Source of the DNA: an uncultured Prevotellaceae bacterium
GTDB taxonomy: Bacteria > Bacteroidota > Bacteroidia > Bacteroidales > Bacteroidaceae
Reading direction: 5' to 3'
Assembly (NCBI GenBank): GCA_946405695.1
Contig: CAMJIA010000020.1
Coordinates: forward strand, 1-26,383
DNA length: 26,383 nt
Under the pieces are notes generated by a model. That model did no database searches, was not told the DNA's origin, and was given only the letters and a program-made list of their open reading frames with translations. Of the stretch, positions 7,520-15,066 are shown in pieces. The translations under genes and the position numbers were made by a program. Within the stretch, counting starts at the first letter, position 1, and the number at the start of each line of letters is the position of its first letter.

Positions 7520-9001
7520 ATGAGAAAACTAATCGTAACACTTATTAGTGCTTTTGTAGCGGTCAGTGGTTTTTCCGCAGACAAGGCTGGCAATCCTTAT
7601 GCCAAGTACACAGAGAAGTTACCTTTCTCGATGTCGGAGGTAATAGCTCCTGTTATTCCAGACAATCAGGTGAATATTAAGGACTTTGGAGGCGTCGGTG
7701 ACGGTATCACACTGAATACCGAGGCTTTTGCAAAAGCAATCGACGCCCTGTCACAGAAGGGCGGTGGCAAACTTATAGTTCCCCAAGGTGTATGGCACAC
7801 TGGTCCTATCGTGTTGAAGAGTCATATCAACCTGCACCTCAATGCTGGTGCTGTTATCCTCTTTGCTGCCGATGAGACGCTGTATCCATTTATCAATACA
7901 TCTTTCGAGGGCTTGGACACCCGTCGCTGTCAGTCACCGCTGAGTGCCAATGGTGCTACAGACATCGCTATTACGGGCAAGGGCGTCATTGACGGTAATG
8001 GTCAGTATTGGCGTCCTGTGAAGAAGGCAAAAGTAACGGAGAATCATTGGAAATCATTGCTTGCCATCCCCGGTAGTCAGGAGATGAAACCCGGTTACTG
8101 GGTGCCGTCGGAAGGCTATGCTAAGGGTGAACAGGGGGCTAATATGAATGTACCCAATGCTAAGACGGAAGCAGAGTGGAACGCCATCAAGCGTTTCGTG
8201 CGTCCGGTAATGGTGTCGCTGGTGAAATGTAAGAATGTTCATTTGAAAGGTGTTATCTTCCAGAATTCTCCTGCATGGAACCTTCATCCGCTGATGTGTG
8301 AGAATGTTATCATCGAAGAAGTGTTGGTGCGCAACCCTAGCTATGCACAGAACGGCGATGCACTCGACCTGGAGTCTTGCAAGAATGCGCTGATTATCAA
8401 CTCACGTTTTGATGCAGGTGACGATGGTATCTGTATCAAGAGTGGTAAGGATGCTGATGGTCGTCGTCGTGGCATCCCCTGTGAGAATGTGGTTGTCAAG
8501 GGTTGCACGGTCTTTGCCGGTCATGGTGGTTTCGTGGTTGGCTCAGAGATGAGTGGTGGTGTGAAGAACATCCTTGTTGACCAGTGTCAGTTCTTGGGAA
8601 CAGATGTCGGCTTGCGCTTCAAATCGACACGAGGCCGTGGTGGTATCGTAGAGAAGATTTATATCAAGAATATCTCTATGACGGATATCAAAACGGATGC
8701 TATCACCTTTAATATGTATTATGGTGGAAAGTCGGTAGCAGAGATGCTGGCTGATGGTGACAACCCTGACAACGTAACAAAGGTGCCTGTTACTGAGGAG
8801 ACACCGATTTTCCGTCATATCGATATCAAGAATATCATTTGTAATGGTGCAGGACGTGCTATGGAGTTCAATGGTCTACCTGAGATGCCTATTGATGACA
8901 TCTCACTGAATGACATCACAATCCTCGCCAAGAAAGACGCAGTCTTCACCAACTGCAAAAATATCAAGAAGAAAAACGTGAATATCACGATTCAGAAGTA
9001 A
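7520..9001 (+). CDS. Secreted glycoside hydrolase family 28 protein (polygalacturonase-like)
   Basis: The 493-residue protein has a cleavable signal peptide (about 1-20, VSGFSA|DK), so it works in the periplasm or outside. GH28 enzymes hydrolyse alpha-1,4-galacturonide bonds in pectin. The N-terminal VNIKDFGGVGDGITLNTEAF leads the right-handed beta helix. The active-site motifs appear in order: NGDALD, GDDGICIKSG with the Asp pair, GHGGFVVGSEMSGGV, and LRFKSTRGRGG (the RxK motif). Exo- or endo-action and exact substrate (homogalacturonan or rhamnogalacturonan) cannot be told. It stands alone among housekeeping genes, with no SusC/SusD pair nearby. No promoter is evident in the 46-bp gap after folK. 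Confidence 0.92.
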   Translation: MRKLIVTLISAFVAVSGFSADKAGNPYAKYTEKLPFSMSEVIAPVIPDNQVNIKDFGGVGDGITLNTEAFAKAIDALSQKGGGKLIVPQGVWHTGPIVLKSHINLHLNAGAVILFAADETLYPFINTSFEGLDTRRCQSPLSANGATDIAITGKGVIDGNGQYWRPVKKAKVTENHWKSLLAIPGSQEMKPGYWVPSEGYAKGEQGANMNVPNAKTEAEWNAIKRFVRPVMVSLVKCKNVHLKGVIFQNSPAWNLHPLMCENVIIEEVLVRNPSYAQNGDALDLESCKNALIINSRFDAGDDGICIKSGKDADGRRRGIPCENVVVKGCTVFAGHGGFVVGSEMSGGVKNILVDQCQFLGTDVGLRFKSTRGRGGIVEKIYIKNISMTDIKTDAITFNMYYGGKSVAEMLADGDNPDNVTKVPVTEETPIFRHIDIKNIICNGAGRAMEFNGLPEMPIDDISLNDITILAKKDAVFTNCKNIKKKNVNITIQK

Positions 9002-9007
9002 AACAAT

Positions 9008-9031
9008 AAAGCCTCGCAACGGCGAGGCTTT
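9008..9031. terminator. Bidirectional intrinsic terminator between GH28 and rpsO
   Basis: A perfect 10-bp stem (AAAGCCTCGC at 9008-9017 with GCGAGGCTTT at 9022-9031) encloses the tetraloop AACG. It sits 6 bp past the GH28 stop and about 20 bp past the rpsO stop on the other strand. The T-rich flank is better on the minus-strand side (TTTATTGTTT), so it should serve rpsO at least as well as the GH28 gene. Confidence 0.9.
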
Positions 9032-9052
9032 ATAATTGCTACAACTGTTCGA

Positions 9053-9322
9053 TTACTTACGCAGACCGAGAGCCTTGATAAGTGCACGATAGCGGTTGAT
9101 GTCCTTGTTGTAGAGGTACTTCAGCAACTTACGACGACGACCTACGAGCTTTGTCAGTGAACGAGCGGTGCCGAAGTCCTTGTGGTTCTTCTTCAGGTGC
9201 TCAGTGAGGTGCTGAATACGATAGGTGAACAGGGCTACCTGGCTCTCAACAGAACCGGTGTCCTTAGCGTCCTTGCCATACTGGCCGAAAATCTCGGCCT
9301 TCTTAGCTTGATCTAAATACAT
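9053..9322 (-). CDS. rpsO: 30S ribosomal protein uS15
   Basis: uS15 binds 16S rRNA early in 30S assembly. The 89-residue product, from MYLDQAKKAEIFGQYG to ALIKALGLRK, matches the family length. It contains the conserved TGSVESQVALFTYRIQHLTEHLKKN-type region (residues about 22-46) and the basic segment LVGRRRKLLKYL. The frame is open further upstream, but that extension has no S15 homology and crosses the promoter, so the start is the ATG at 9322-9320. It diverges from typA, and a leader of about 105 nt precedes it. Confidence 0.97.
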   Translation of the reverse strand: MYLDQAKKAEIFGQYGKDAKDTGSVESQVALFTYRIQHLTEHLKKNHKDFGTARSLTKLVGRRRKLLKYLYNKDINRYRALIKALGLRK

Positions 9323-9433
9323 TGTTTTGTTTGTGATTAAATGTTTGCAATAACATCTTTCAGACGCATCAGCCTGCCTAATCACAGGGCGGTTTACGTC
9401 GTCAAATGCTCCGGATTTTCCGAAATGCGGGTG

Positions 9434-9465
9434 CAAAGGTACAACTTTTTTGCAAAACCAACAAA
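9434..9465 (-). promoter_or_regulatory. rpsO promoter
   Basis: On the minus strand a TTTG (-33 box, plus-strand 9465-9462) is followed after 20 bp by TACCTTTG (-7 box, 9441-9434), a full match to the Bacteroidota consensus. Transcription should start near 9428, giving a leader of about 105 nt. The -7 region lies in the left arm (9428-9442) of a perfect 15-bp inverted repeat. Confidence 0.8.
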
Positions 9466-9483
9466 TATTTCGAAGAAAATGTG

Positions 9484-9491
9484 TACCTTTG
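9484..9491 (+). promoter_or_regulatory. typA promoter -7 box
   Basis: TACCTTTG matches TAnnTTTG and would give a leader of about 20 nt before the typA ATG at 9516. No TTTG is found at the -33 distance. It is part of the right arm (9483-9497) of the 15-bp inverted repeat whose left arm is the rpsO -7 region. Confidence 0.65.
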
Positions 9492-9515
9492 CACCCGAAA
9501 TTACGTAGTTTTATT

Positions 9516-11318
9516 ATGCAGGATATCAGAAATATTGCGATTATCGCACACGTAGACCACGGCAAGACGACGCTTGTGGACAAGATGATGCTGGCTGGTA
9601 ACCTGTTCCGTGAGGGACAGAACCTGTCGAGTCAGGTGTTGGATGCTAATGACTTGGAGCGCGAACGAGGCATCACGATTCTTTCAAAGAATGTTAGTAT
9701 TAACTGGAAAGGAACAAAGATTAATATCATCGATACTCCGGGACACTCTGATTTCGGTGGCGAGGTAGAGCGTGTGCTCAACATGGCTGATGGCTGTCTG
9801 CTGTTGGTTGACGCTTTCGAGGGTCCGATGCCCCAGACGCGGTTCGTGCTTCAGAAGGCTTTGCAGATTGGTCTCAAGCCCATTGTGGTGGTTAACAAAG
9901 TAGATAAACCCAACTGTCGTCCTGAGGAGGTTTACGAAATGGTATTCGACCTGATGTTTTCGTTGAACGCTACCGAGGATCAGTTGGACTTCCCCGTTGT
10001 CTATGGTTCTGCCAAGAATGGATGGATGGGTGAGGATTATAATAAACCCACCACTGATATCACTTATCTGTTGGATAAGATTATTGAGGTTATCCCAGCT
10101 CCCAAACAGATTGAGGGTACACCCCAAATGTTGATTACCTCTCTGGACTACAGCTCTTATACGGGGCGTATTGCTGTGGGCCGTGTTCATCGTGGCCAGC
10201 TGAAAGATGGCATGCAGGTGACAATCGCCCATCGTGATGGTTCGATGGAGAAGACGAAAATCAAGGAGCTGCACACTTTCGATGGTATGGGACATAGCCG
10301 TATTGATCAGGTTGACTGCGGTGACATCTGTGCCGTTATAGGTCTGGAGAAGTTTGAGATTGGTGACACCATCTGTGACTTGGAGAATCCTGAGCCCCTG
10401 CCACCTATTGCTATTGACGAACCGACCATGTCGATGCTCTTCCAGATCAACGACTCGCCATTCTTCGGTAAGGAAGGTAAGTTCGTGACCTCCCGTCATA
10501 TCAACGACCGTTTGGAGAAAGAGTTGGAGAAGAACCTCGCCCTTCATGTCGAGCAGTTTGAGGATTCCACTGATAAGTGGATTGTCTCTGGTCGTGGTGT
10601 GCTTCACCTCTCTGTGCTTATTGAGACCATGCGTCGCGAGGGCTATGAGTTGCAGGTCGGACAGCCTCAGGTTATCTATAAGGAGATTAACGGTCAGAAA
10701 TGTGAACCTATCGAGGAACTCACCATCAATGTTCCTGAGGAGTTTGCTTCGAAGATGATTGATATGGTGACACGTCGTAAGGGTGAAATGACATCGATGG
10801 AGAGTCAGGGCGACCGTACTAATATTGAGTTTGATATTCCTTCACGTGGTATCATAGGTCTGCGTACCAATGTGCTGACAGCTTCTCAGGGTGAGGCCAT
10901 CATGGCTCACCGTTTCAAGGAGTACCAGCCATATAAGGGTGAGATAGAACGCCGTGTTAACGGTTCGATGATTGCCCTTGAAACAGGCAATGCTTTTGCC
11001 TATGCTATTGACAAGTTGCAGGACCGTGGTAAGTTCTTCATCGACCCGGGTGAGGATGTCTATATGGGTCAGGTGGTTGGTGAGCACGTTCATGACAACG
11101 ACCTTGTCATCAACGTCTGCAAAGCTAAACAGCTCACCAATGTCCGTGCTTCGGGCACTGACGATAAGGCTCGTATCATTCCGAAGGTGGTCATGTCACT
11201 GGAGGAATGTCTGGAGTATATCAAAGAAGACGAACTCGTTGAGGTTACACCGAAGTCAATGCGTATGCGCAAGATAATTCTTGACCACGACCAACGAAAG
11301 AAGGCAAACAAAAATTGA
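9516..11318 (+). CDS. typA: Translational GTPase TypA/BipA
   Basis: TypA is a ribosome-associated GTPase of the EF-G family involved in ribosome assembly and stress adaptation. With the start at 9516 ([19 protein letters not shown]) the protein is 600 residues, the family norm; the frame is open 66 bp further upstream, but that part contains the promoter. GTPase motifs are G1 AHVDHGKTT (residues 11-19), G2/RERGIT, G3 DTPGHSDF, and G4 [11 protein letters not shown]-Tu domain 2-like, EF-G III/V-like and the TypA-specific C-terminal domain ([40 protein letters not shown]) follow in order. It is monocistronic and ends in a terminator. Confidence 0.96.
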   Translation: MQDIRNIAIIAHVDHGKTTLVDKMMLAGNLFREGQNLSSQVLDANDLERERGITILSKNVSINWKGTKINIIDTPGHSDFGGEVERVLNMADGCLLLVDAFEGPMPQTRFVLQKALQIGLKPIVVVNKVDKPNCRPEEVYEMVFDLMFSLNATEDQLDFPVVYGSAKNGWMGEDYNKPTTDITYLLDKIIEVIPAPKQIEGTPQMLITSLDYSSYTGRIAVGRVHRGQLKDGMQVTIAHRDGSMEKTKIKELHTFDGMGHSRIDQVDCGDICAVIGLEKFEIGDTICDLENPEPLPPIAIDEPTMSMLFQINDSPFFGKEGKFVTSRHINDRLEKELEKNLALHVEQFEDSTDKWIVSGRGVLHLSVLIETMRREGYELQVGQPQVIYKEINGQKCEPIEELTINVPEEFASKMIDMVTRRKGEMTSMESQGDRTNIEFDIPSRGIIGLRTNVLTASQGEAIMAHRFKEYQPYKGEIERRVNGSMIALETGNAFAYAIDKLQDRGKFFIDPGEDVYMGQVVGEHVHDNDLVINVCKAKQLTNVRASGTDDKARIIPKVVMSLEECLEYIKEDELVEVTPKSMRMRKIILDHDQRKKANKN

Positions 11319-11324
11319 ATAGTT

Positions 11325-11353
11325 AATCCCTCGTCAATGGCGAGGGATTTTTT
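11325..11353. terminator. Intrinsic terminator between typA and luxS
   Basis: A 9-bp stem (AATCCCTCG at 11325-11333 with CGAGGGATT at 11341-11349) and a 7-nt loop are followed by a run of Ts to 11353, 7 bp after the typA stop. It is directly adjacent to the convergent luxS stop at 11355-11357. It probably works in both directions, since the minus-strand side is also followed by a T-rich stretch. Confidence 0.88.
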
Positions 11354-11354
11354 G

Positions 11355-11849
11355 TTAGGCATCTGCGAAGATTCTACCGTCTCCAAGTGTAATCTGGAGT
11401 TTGGTGTACTCGTAATGAAAATCGTTCTGTAGACGATCGAGATAGCGGGCGCTCTCCCATTTGCACATGGGTAGGTCGTGAAGCAGGTAGTTGCCGCAGG
11501 CCTCAGGCTCGGTGGCAGGCACCTTGTTCTGTGTGAGAATCCACTGCAGACACTTAATGGTTAGACGGCGCATGTCCTGGACACTGTACGTCCCTGTCAT
11601 GACGATATACATGCCCGTGAGACAGCCCATGGGACCTACGTAGACGACATCGTCCTTCGCCTCGCTGTTGCGGAACCAGGTGGCCATGAGGTGTTCCAGA
11701 CTGTGCATGGCTGCGGGAGCCACTGCGGGTTCCTTGTTGGGTTCTGTGATACGCAGGTCGAAAGTGGTAAAGCCTTTGTCTTCGCGTGAAACATAGATAC
11801 CCGGCTTCAAATGGGTGTGGTCGATGGTAAAGCTTTGTATGACTTCCAT
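11355..11849 (-). CDS. luxS: S-ribosylhomocysteine lyase (LuxS)
   Basis: LuxS cleaves S-ribosylhomocysteine to homocysteine and DPD, the precursor of the autoinducer AI-2, in the activated methyl cycle. The 164-residue product has the metal-binding HSLEH (His49, Glu52, His53), the catalytic Cys76 in GPMGCLTGMY, and a second conserved Cys in the EACGNYLLHDL region. The length matches the family. It lies 12 bp downstream of mtnN on the same strand, so one transcript makes both consecutive enzymes. It converges on typA with a shared terminator. Confidence 0.97.
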   Translation of the reverse strand: MEVIQSFTIDHTHLKPGIYVSREDKGFTTFDLRITEPNKEPAVAPAAMHSLEHLMATWFRNSEAKDDVVYVGPMGCLTGMYIVMTGTYSVQDMRRLTIKCLQWILTQNKVPATEPEACGNYLLHDLPMCKWESARYLDRLQNDFHYEYTKLQITLGDGRIFADA

Positions 11850-11861
11850 GTTCTAAACATG

Positions 11862-12491
11862 TTAAAGGGATTCTACGAAAGTTTTGGTGATTTGGAAGGA
11901 GTGCTCAGCGATGGTGTCCCAGAAGTTGTGATATTGTGAAGCGTTAGTGTCGCGCAGGGGAATATCACTTATGACGCGGAACGAGATAAACGGTACCTTG
12001 TTGATATAGCAGGTCTGGGCAATGGCACACGACTCCATATCGACTGCCTTGGCCTCAGGGAAGTGATTAATGATTTCGCGCATTTTCTCCTTAGAGTCCA
12101 CAAACCAGTCGCCCGTAACTATCAGACCAGGTTTGACGCCAGTCTTGATGGCTTTCTGCAGCATATCTGCGTCGGGCTTGAAACGTGCGGGCATGCCTTG
12201 TACCTGACCATAGACGGTGCTGTCGTCAATGGCTCTTCCGCAGTAGACGTCATGGTAGCACAATTCGCTGCTGACCACCACGTCCTGGACGTTGATGTCA
12301 TCTCCATTACCACCAGCACACCCGCTGCTGATGATGCAGTCGGGGTGGAACTCGTTAATCATGCGTTGAGCACCTAAGGCTGCATTGACCTTACCGATGC
12401 CACACTTTTGTACCAATACGTTACCGTCATTGAACAACTGTTGCAACTGGTGCAATTCCTTGTCCATAGCTACAATAATACCTATTTTCAT
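11862..12491 (-). CDS. mtnN: 5'-methylthioadenosine/S-adenosylhomocysteine nucleosidase (MTAN/Pfs)
   Basis: The enzyme removes adenine from S-adenosylhomocysteine and methylthioadenosine, supplying the LuxS substrate. I start it at the ATG ending at 12491 (MKIGIIVAMDKELHQLQQLF), giving 209 residues; the open frame upstream runs through the promoter. Catalytic residues are visible: Glu12 in AMDKE, Glu in AVDMESCAIAQ, and the proton-donor Asp in RVISDIP. The glycine-rich ISSGCAGGNG loop binds the ribose. Pairing with luxS gives the two-step SAH recycling and AI-2 route. Confidence 0.95.
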   Translation of the reverse strand: MKIGIIVAMDKELHQLQQLFNDGNVLVQKCGIGKVNAALGAQRMINEFHPDCIISSGCAGGNGDDINVQDVVVSSELCYHDVYCGRAIDDSTVYGQVQGMPARFKPDADMLQKAIKTGVKPGLIVTGDWFVDSKEKMREIINHFPEAKAVDMESCAIAQTCYINKVPFISFRVISDIPLRDTNASQYHNFWDTIAEHSFQITKTFVESL

Positions 12492-12512
12492 ATGTTTTAT
12501 ACGTTTTGCGCA

Positions 12513-12520
12513 CAAAGTTA
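12513..12520 (-). promoter_or_regulatory. mtnN-luxS promoter -7 box
   Basis: Read on the minus strand this is TAACTTTG, a match to TAnnTTTG, about 15-20 nt before the likely mtnN leader end. A TTTG lies 25 bp further upstream, longer than the usual 19-21 bp. It belongs to an extensive quasi-palindrome (12504-12550) shared with the divergent gene. Confidence 0.65.
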
Positions 12521-12533
12521 CGAAAAAAAATCG

Positions 12534-12541
12534 TAACTTTG
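12534..12541 (+). promoter_or_regulatory. Promoter -7 box of the YfhO-family gene
   Basis: TAACTTTG matches TAnnTTTG. A TTTG at 12505-12508 is 25 bp upstream, mirroring the spacing on the other strand. The -7 box ends 8 bp before the ATG at 12550, so that start would be leaderless or nearly so, whereas the in-frame ATG at 12562 would have a leader of roughly 14 nt. Confidence 0.65.
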
Positions 12542-12549
12542 CACGCAAA

Positions 12550-15066
12550 ATGAGAGAAAATATGAAAAATTGGAAGCTGTGGCTGCCCGACGTGGTGGTC
12601 GTCTTGTTGTTTGTAGTGATATCATTTGCCTACTTCTTCCCCGCTGACATCGAGGGACGTGTGCTCTATCGTCACGACTCATCTGCAGGACGTGGAGCAG
12701 GACAGGAGATTTTGGAATACCAACAGCGTACAGGTGAGCGCACCCGTTGGACGAATGCTTTGTTCGGGGGTATGCCAACCTATCAGATGTCACCTTCGTA
12801 TCATAGCACGTCGCTATTGTCAAAGGTTGAGACCGTCTATCATCTGGGGCTCCCCGAGAACGTATGGTATGTCTTCGTCTATTTGCTAGGTTTCTATATT
12901 CTGCTGCGTGCCTTCGACTTCCGTGTCTATCTGGCAGCCTTGGGAGCTGTCATCTGGGCGTTCAGCAGCTATTTCTTTATCATCATTGCTGCCGGACATA
13001 TCTGGAAAGTGATGGCATTGGCCTACCTGCCCCCAATGATTGCTGGTGTTGTATTGGCCTATCGTGGTAAATACCTGTGGGGTTTGCTGGTAACGGCGCT
13101 TTTTGCTGCTTTAGAGGTGTTGGCGAACCATGTACAGATGACCTACTACTATCTGTTTATTATCCTGGCTATGGTCATTGCCTTCTGTATTGATGGACTA
13201 CGCGAGAAACAGTATCAGCACCTCATGAAGGCGACAGCTGCCTGTCTGGTAGGTGCTGCTATCGGTGTCTGTATCAATATATCTAATCTCTACCATACAT
13301 GGCAGTATGGTCAGGAGTCGATGCGTGGTAAAAGTGAACTGGTGAAGCAGAATAGTGCCAACCAGACCAGTAGTGGCCTGGACCGCGATTATATCACACA
13401 GTGGAGCTATGGCATCGATGAGACATGGACATTGCTGGTGCCGAATGCGAAGGGTGGTGCCAGTGTACCATTGTCGCTGAATAAGACGGCCATGAAGCAT
13501 GCCGACGAATACTATACGGGTATCTACCAGCAGTTAGGTCAATATTGGGGAAACCAACCTATGACTGCAGGCCCCGTGTATGTTGGTGCTTTTGTGCTCA
13601 TGCTCTTCGTACTGGGTCTGTTCATTGTGAAAGGTCCGATGAAATGGATGTTGTTGGCTGTAACCATCTTGTCAATCCTTCTCTCATGGGGTCGTAACTT
13701 CATGCCTTTTACGGACTTCTTCCTAGACTACATCCCGATGTATGCGAAGTTCCGTACGGTGGCATCCATCCTCGTCATTGCAGAATTCACCATTCCTTTG
13801 CTGGCGATGCTGGCACTGAAGCGGATTATCGATGAACCAGAATTGTTAAAAGTTAAGGCGAAATGGCTATATGCGTCCTTTGCCTTGACGGGAGGCGCTT
13901 GTCTGCTGTTTGCCCTGATGCCTCATACCTTCTTCCCCGACTTCATCAGCTATAACGAGATGCAGGCCATGAAGCAGATTCCTGCTGATCAGTTGACACC
14001 CCTGGTGAACAACCTGACGGAGATGCGTGTAGCGGTATTCACTGCCGACTGTTGGCGTTCGTTCTGGGTTATCGTCATAGGTACGGCTTGTCTGTTGCTC
14101 TATCGTTACCGCAAGATGAAGGCTCAGTGGATGATAGCAGCGCTTACCTTGCTCTGCCTTATTGACATGTGGCAAATCAACAAGCGTTACCTCAACGATG
14201 AGATGTTTGTGTCGAAGACCGTTCGTGAGGAACCAGTTCCGAAATCTACCGCAATTGACCATATCTTGCAGGATAAATCACTCGACTACCGTGTGCTCAA
14301 TTTGGCCACATCGACATTCAACGAAAACGAGACGAGCTATTACCTGAAGAGTATCGGTGGTTATCATGCTGCTAAGTTGCGTCGCTATCAGGAACTCGTT
14401 GATGCTCATATCTCGCCAGAGATGAACCGCGTCTTCAAGGCTGTCAGTGAAGCTGCTGGTGATATGACACAAATCAATGGCGACAGCATCTATCCCGTAT
14501 TGAACATGCTCAATACCAAATACTTCATCTTGCCATTGCAGGGTGGACAGACGGTGCCTCTCGCCAATCCCTATACTTATGGCAATGCGTGGTTTGTGGA
14601 CCGTATCCACTATGTCAGCAATGCCAATGAGGAACTAGACATGATTGGTCGCCTGCCATTGCGCCATGAGGCTGTAGCTGACAAGAAGTTCGAAGAGCAG
14701 TTAGGACAGGCTGTCTTGCAGGATACACTGAGTCGTGTGACGATAACCGCCTATGAACCCAACCAACTGACCTATGAGGTGAACTCTGGAAAGGGTGGAG
14801 TTGTGGTATTCTCAGAGATATACTATCCTGGTTGGACGGCTACCGTTGATGGCGAGGAACAGCCTTTAGGCCGTGTCAACTATGTGTTGCGTGCCTTGCA
14901 GGTGAAGCCTGGCAAACACGAAGTGGTGCTCAGCTTCTTCCCCAAGAGCATTGACCGTACGGAGACCATTGCCTATACAGCCTATGGTTTGTTGCTGCTT
15001 ATTCTATTGGCACTGGCATGGACAGCATATCGTCGTCATCGTCGTCAGCAGACTCCTCAGGATTAA
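12550..15066 (+). CDS. YfhO-family integral membrane protein
   Basis: The product is about 838 residues. A first membrane helix (LPDVVVVLLFVVISFAYFF) precedes a polar loop with EGRVLYRHDSSAGRGAGQE and GGMPTYQMSP, a pattern characteristic of Bacteroidota YfhO/DUF6044-like proteins. About ten further helices run to residue 540 or so, then a globular periplasmic part (about 545-800, with SYYLKSIGGYHAAKLRRYQELVD), and a last helix (TAYGLLLLILLALAWTAYR). B. subtilis YfhO is implicated in glycosylation of lipoteichoic acid, so a GT-C glycosyltransferase-like role is possible but not shown. The start may be 12562. The 3' end overlaps the convergent symporter gene by 68 bp. Confidence 0.85.
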   Translation: MRENMKNWKLWLPDVVVVLLFVVISFAYFFPADIEGRVLYRHDSSAGRGAGQEILEYQQRTGERTRWTNALFGGMPTYQMSPSYHSTSLLSKVETVYHLGLPENVWYVFVYLLGFYILLRAFDFRVYLAALGAVIWAFSSYFFIIIAAGHIWKVMALAYLPPMIAGVVLAYRGKYLWGLLVTALFAALEVLANHVQMTYYYLFIILAMVIAFCIDGLREKQYQHLMKATAACLVGAAIGVCINISNLYHTWQYGQESMRGKSELVKQNSANQTSSGLDRDYITQWSYGIDETWTLLVPNAKGGASVPLSLNKTAMKHADEYYTGIYQQLGQYWGNQPMTAGPVYVGAFVLMLFVLGLFIVKGPMKWMLLAVTILSILLSWGRNFMPFTDFFLDYIPMYAKFRTVASILVIAEFTIPLLAMLALKRIIDEPELLKVKAKWLYASFALTGGACLLFALMPHTFFPDFISYNEMQAMKQIPADQLTPLVNNLTEMRVAVFTADCWRSFWVIVIGTACLLLYRYRKMKAQWMIAALTLLCLIDMWQINKRYLNDEMFVSKTVREEPVPKSTAIDHILQDKSLDYRVLNLATSTFNENETSYYLKSIGGYHAAKLRRYQELVDAHISPEMNRVFKAVSEAAGDMTQINGDSIYPVLNMLNTKYFILPLQGGQTVPLANPYTYGNAWFVDRIHYVSNANEELDMIGRLPLRHEAVADKKFEEQLGQAVLQDTLSRVTITAYEPNQLTYEVNSGKGGVVVFSEIYYPGWTATVDGEEQPLGRVNYVLRALQVKPGKHEVVLSFFPKSIDRTETIAYTAYGLLLLILLALAWTAYRRHRRQQTPQD

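Noticed and set aside
9428..9497. Invertible (phase-variable) promoter like those of Bacteroides capsule loci
   Set aside because: The arms are -7 regions, not recognised invertase sites, no recombinase gene is in the window, and switching off rpsO would be lethal. Kept only as a testable alternative.
9323..9583. An N-terminal extension of rpsO giving a 176-residue protein
   Set aside because: The extra residues have no S15 similarity and span both the rpsO and typA promoter elements; the family-length start at 9322 is clear.
11850..12512. SAH/SAM-type riboswitch controlling mtnN-luxS
   Set aside because: The predicted leader before mtnN is only about 15-20 nt, too short for any known riboswitch.
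12385..12549. A longer start for the YfhO-family gene inside mtnN
   Set aside because: It would run antisense through the coding start of mtnN and across both -7 boxes; the conserved protein begins near MKNWKLWLPD.
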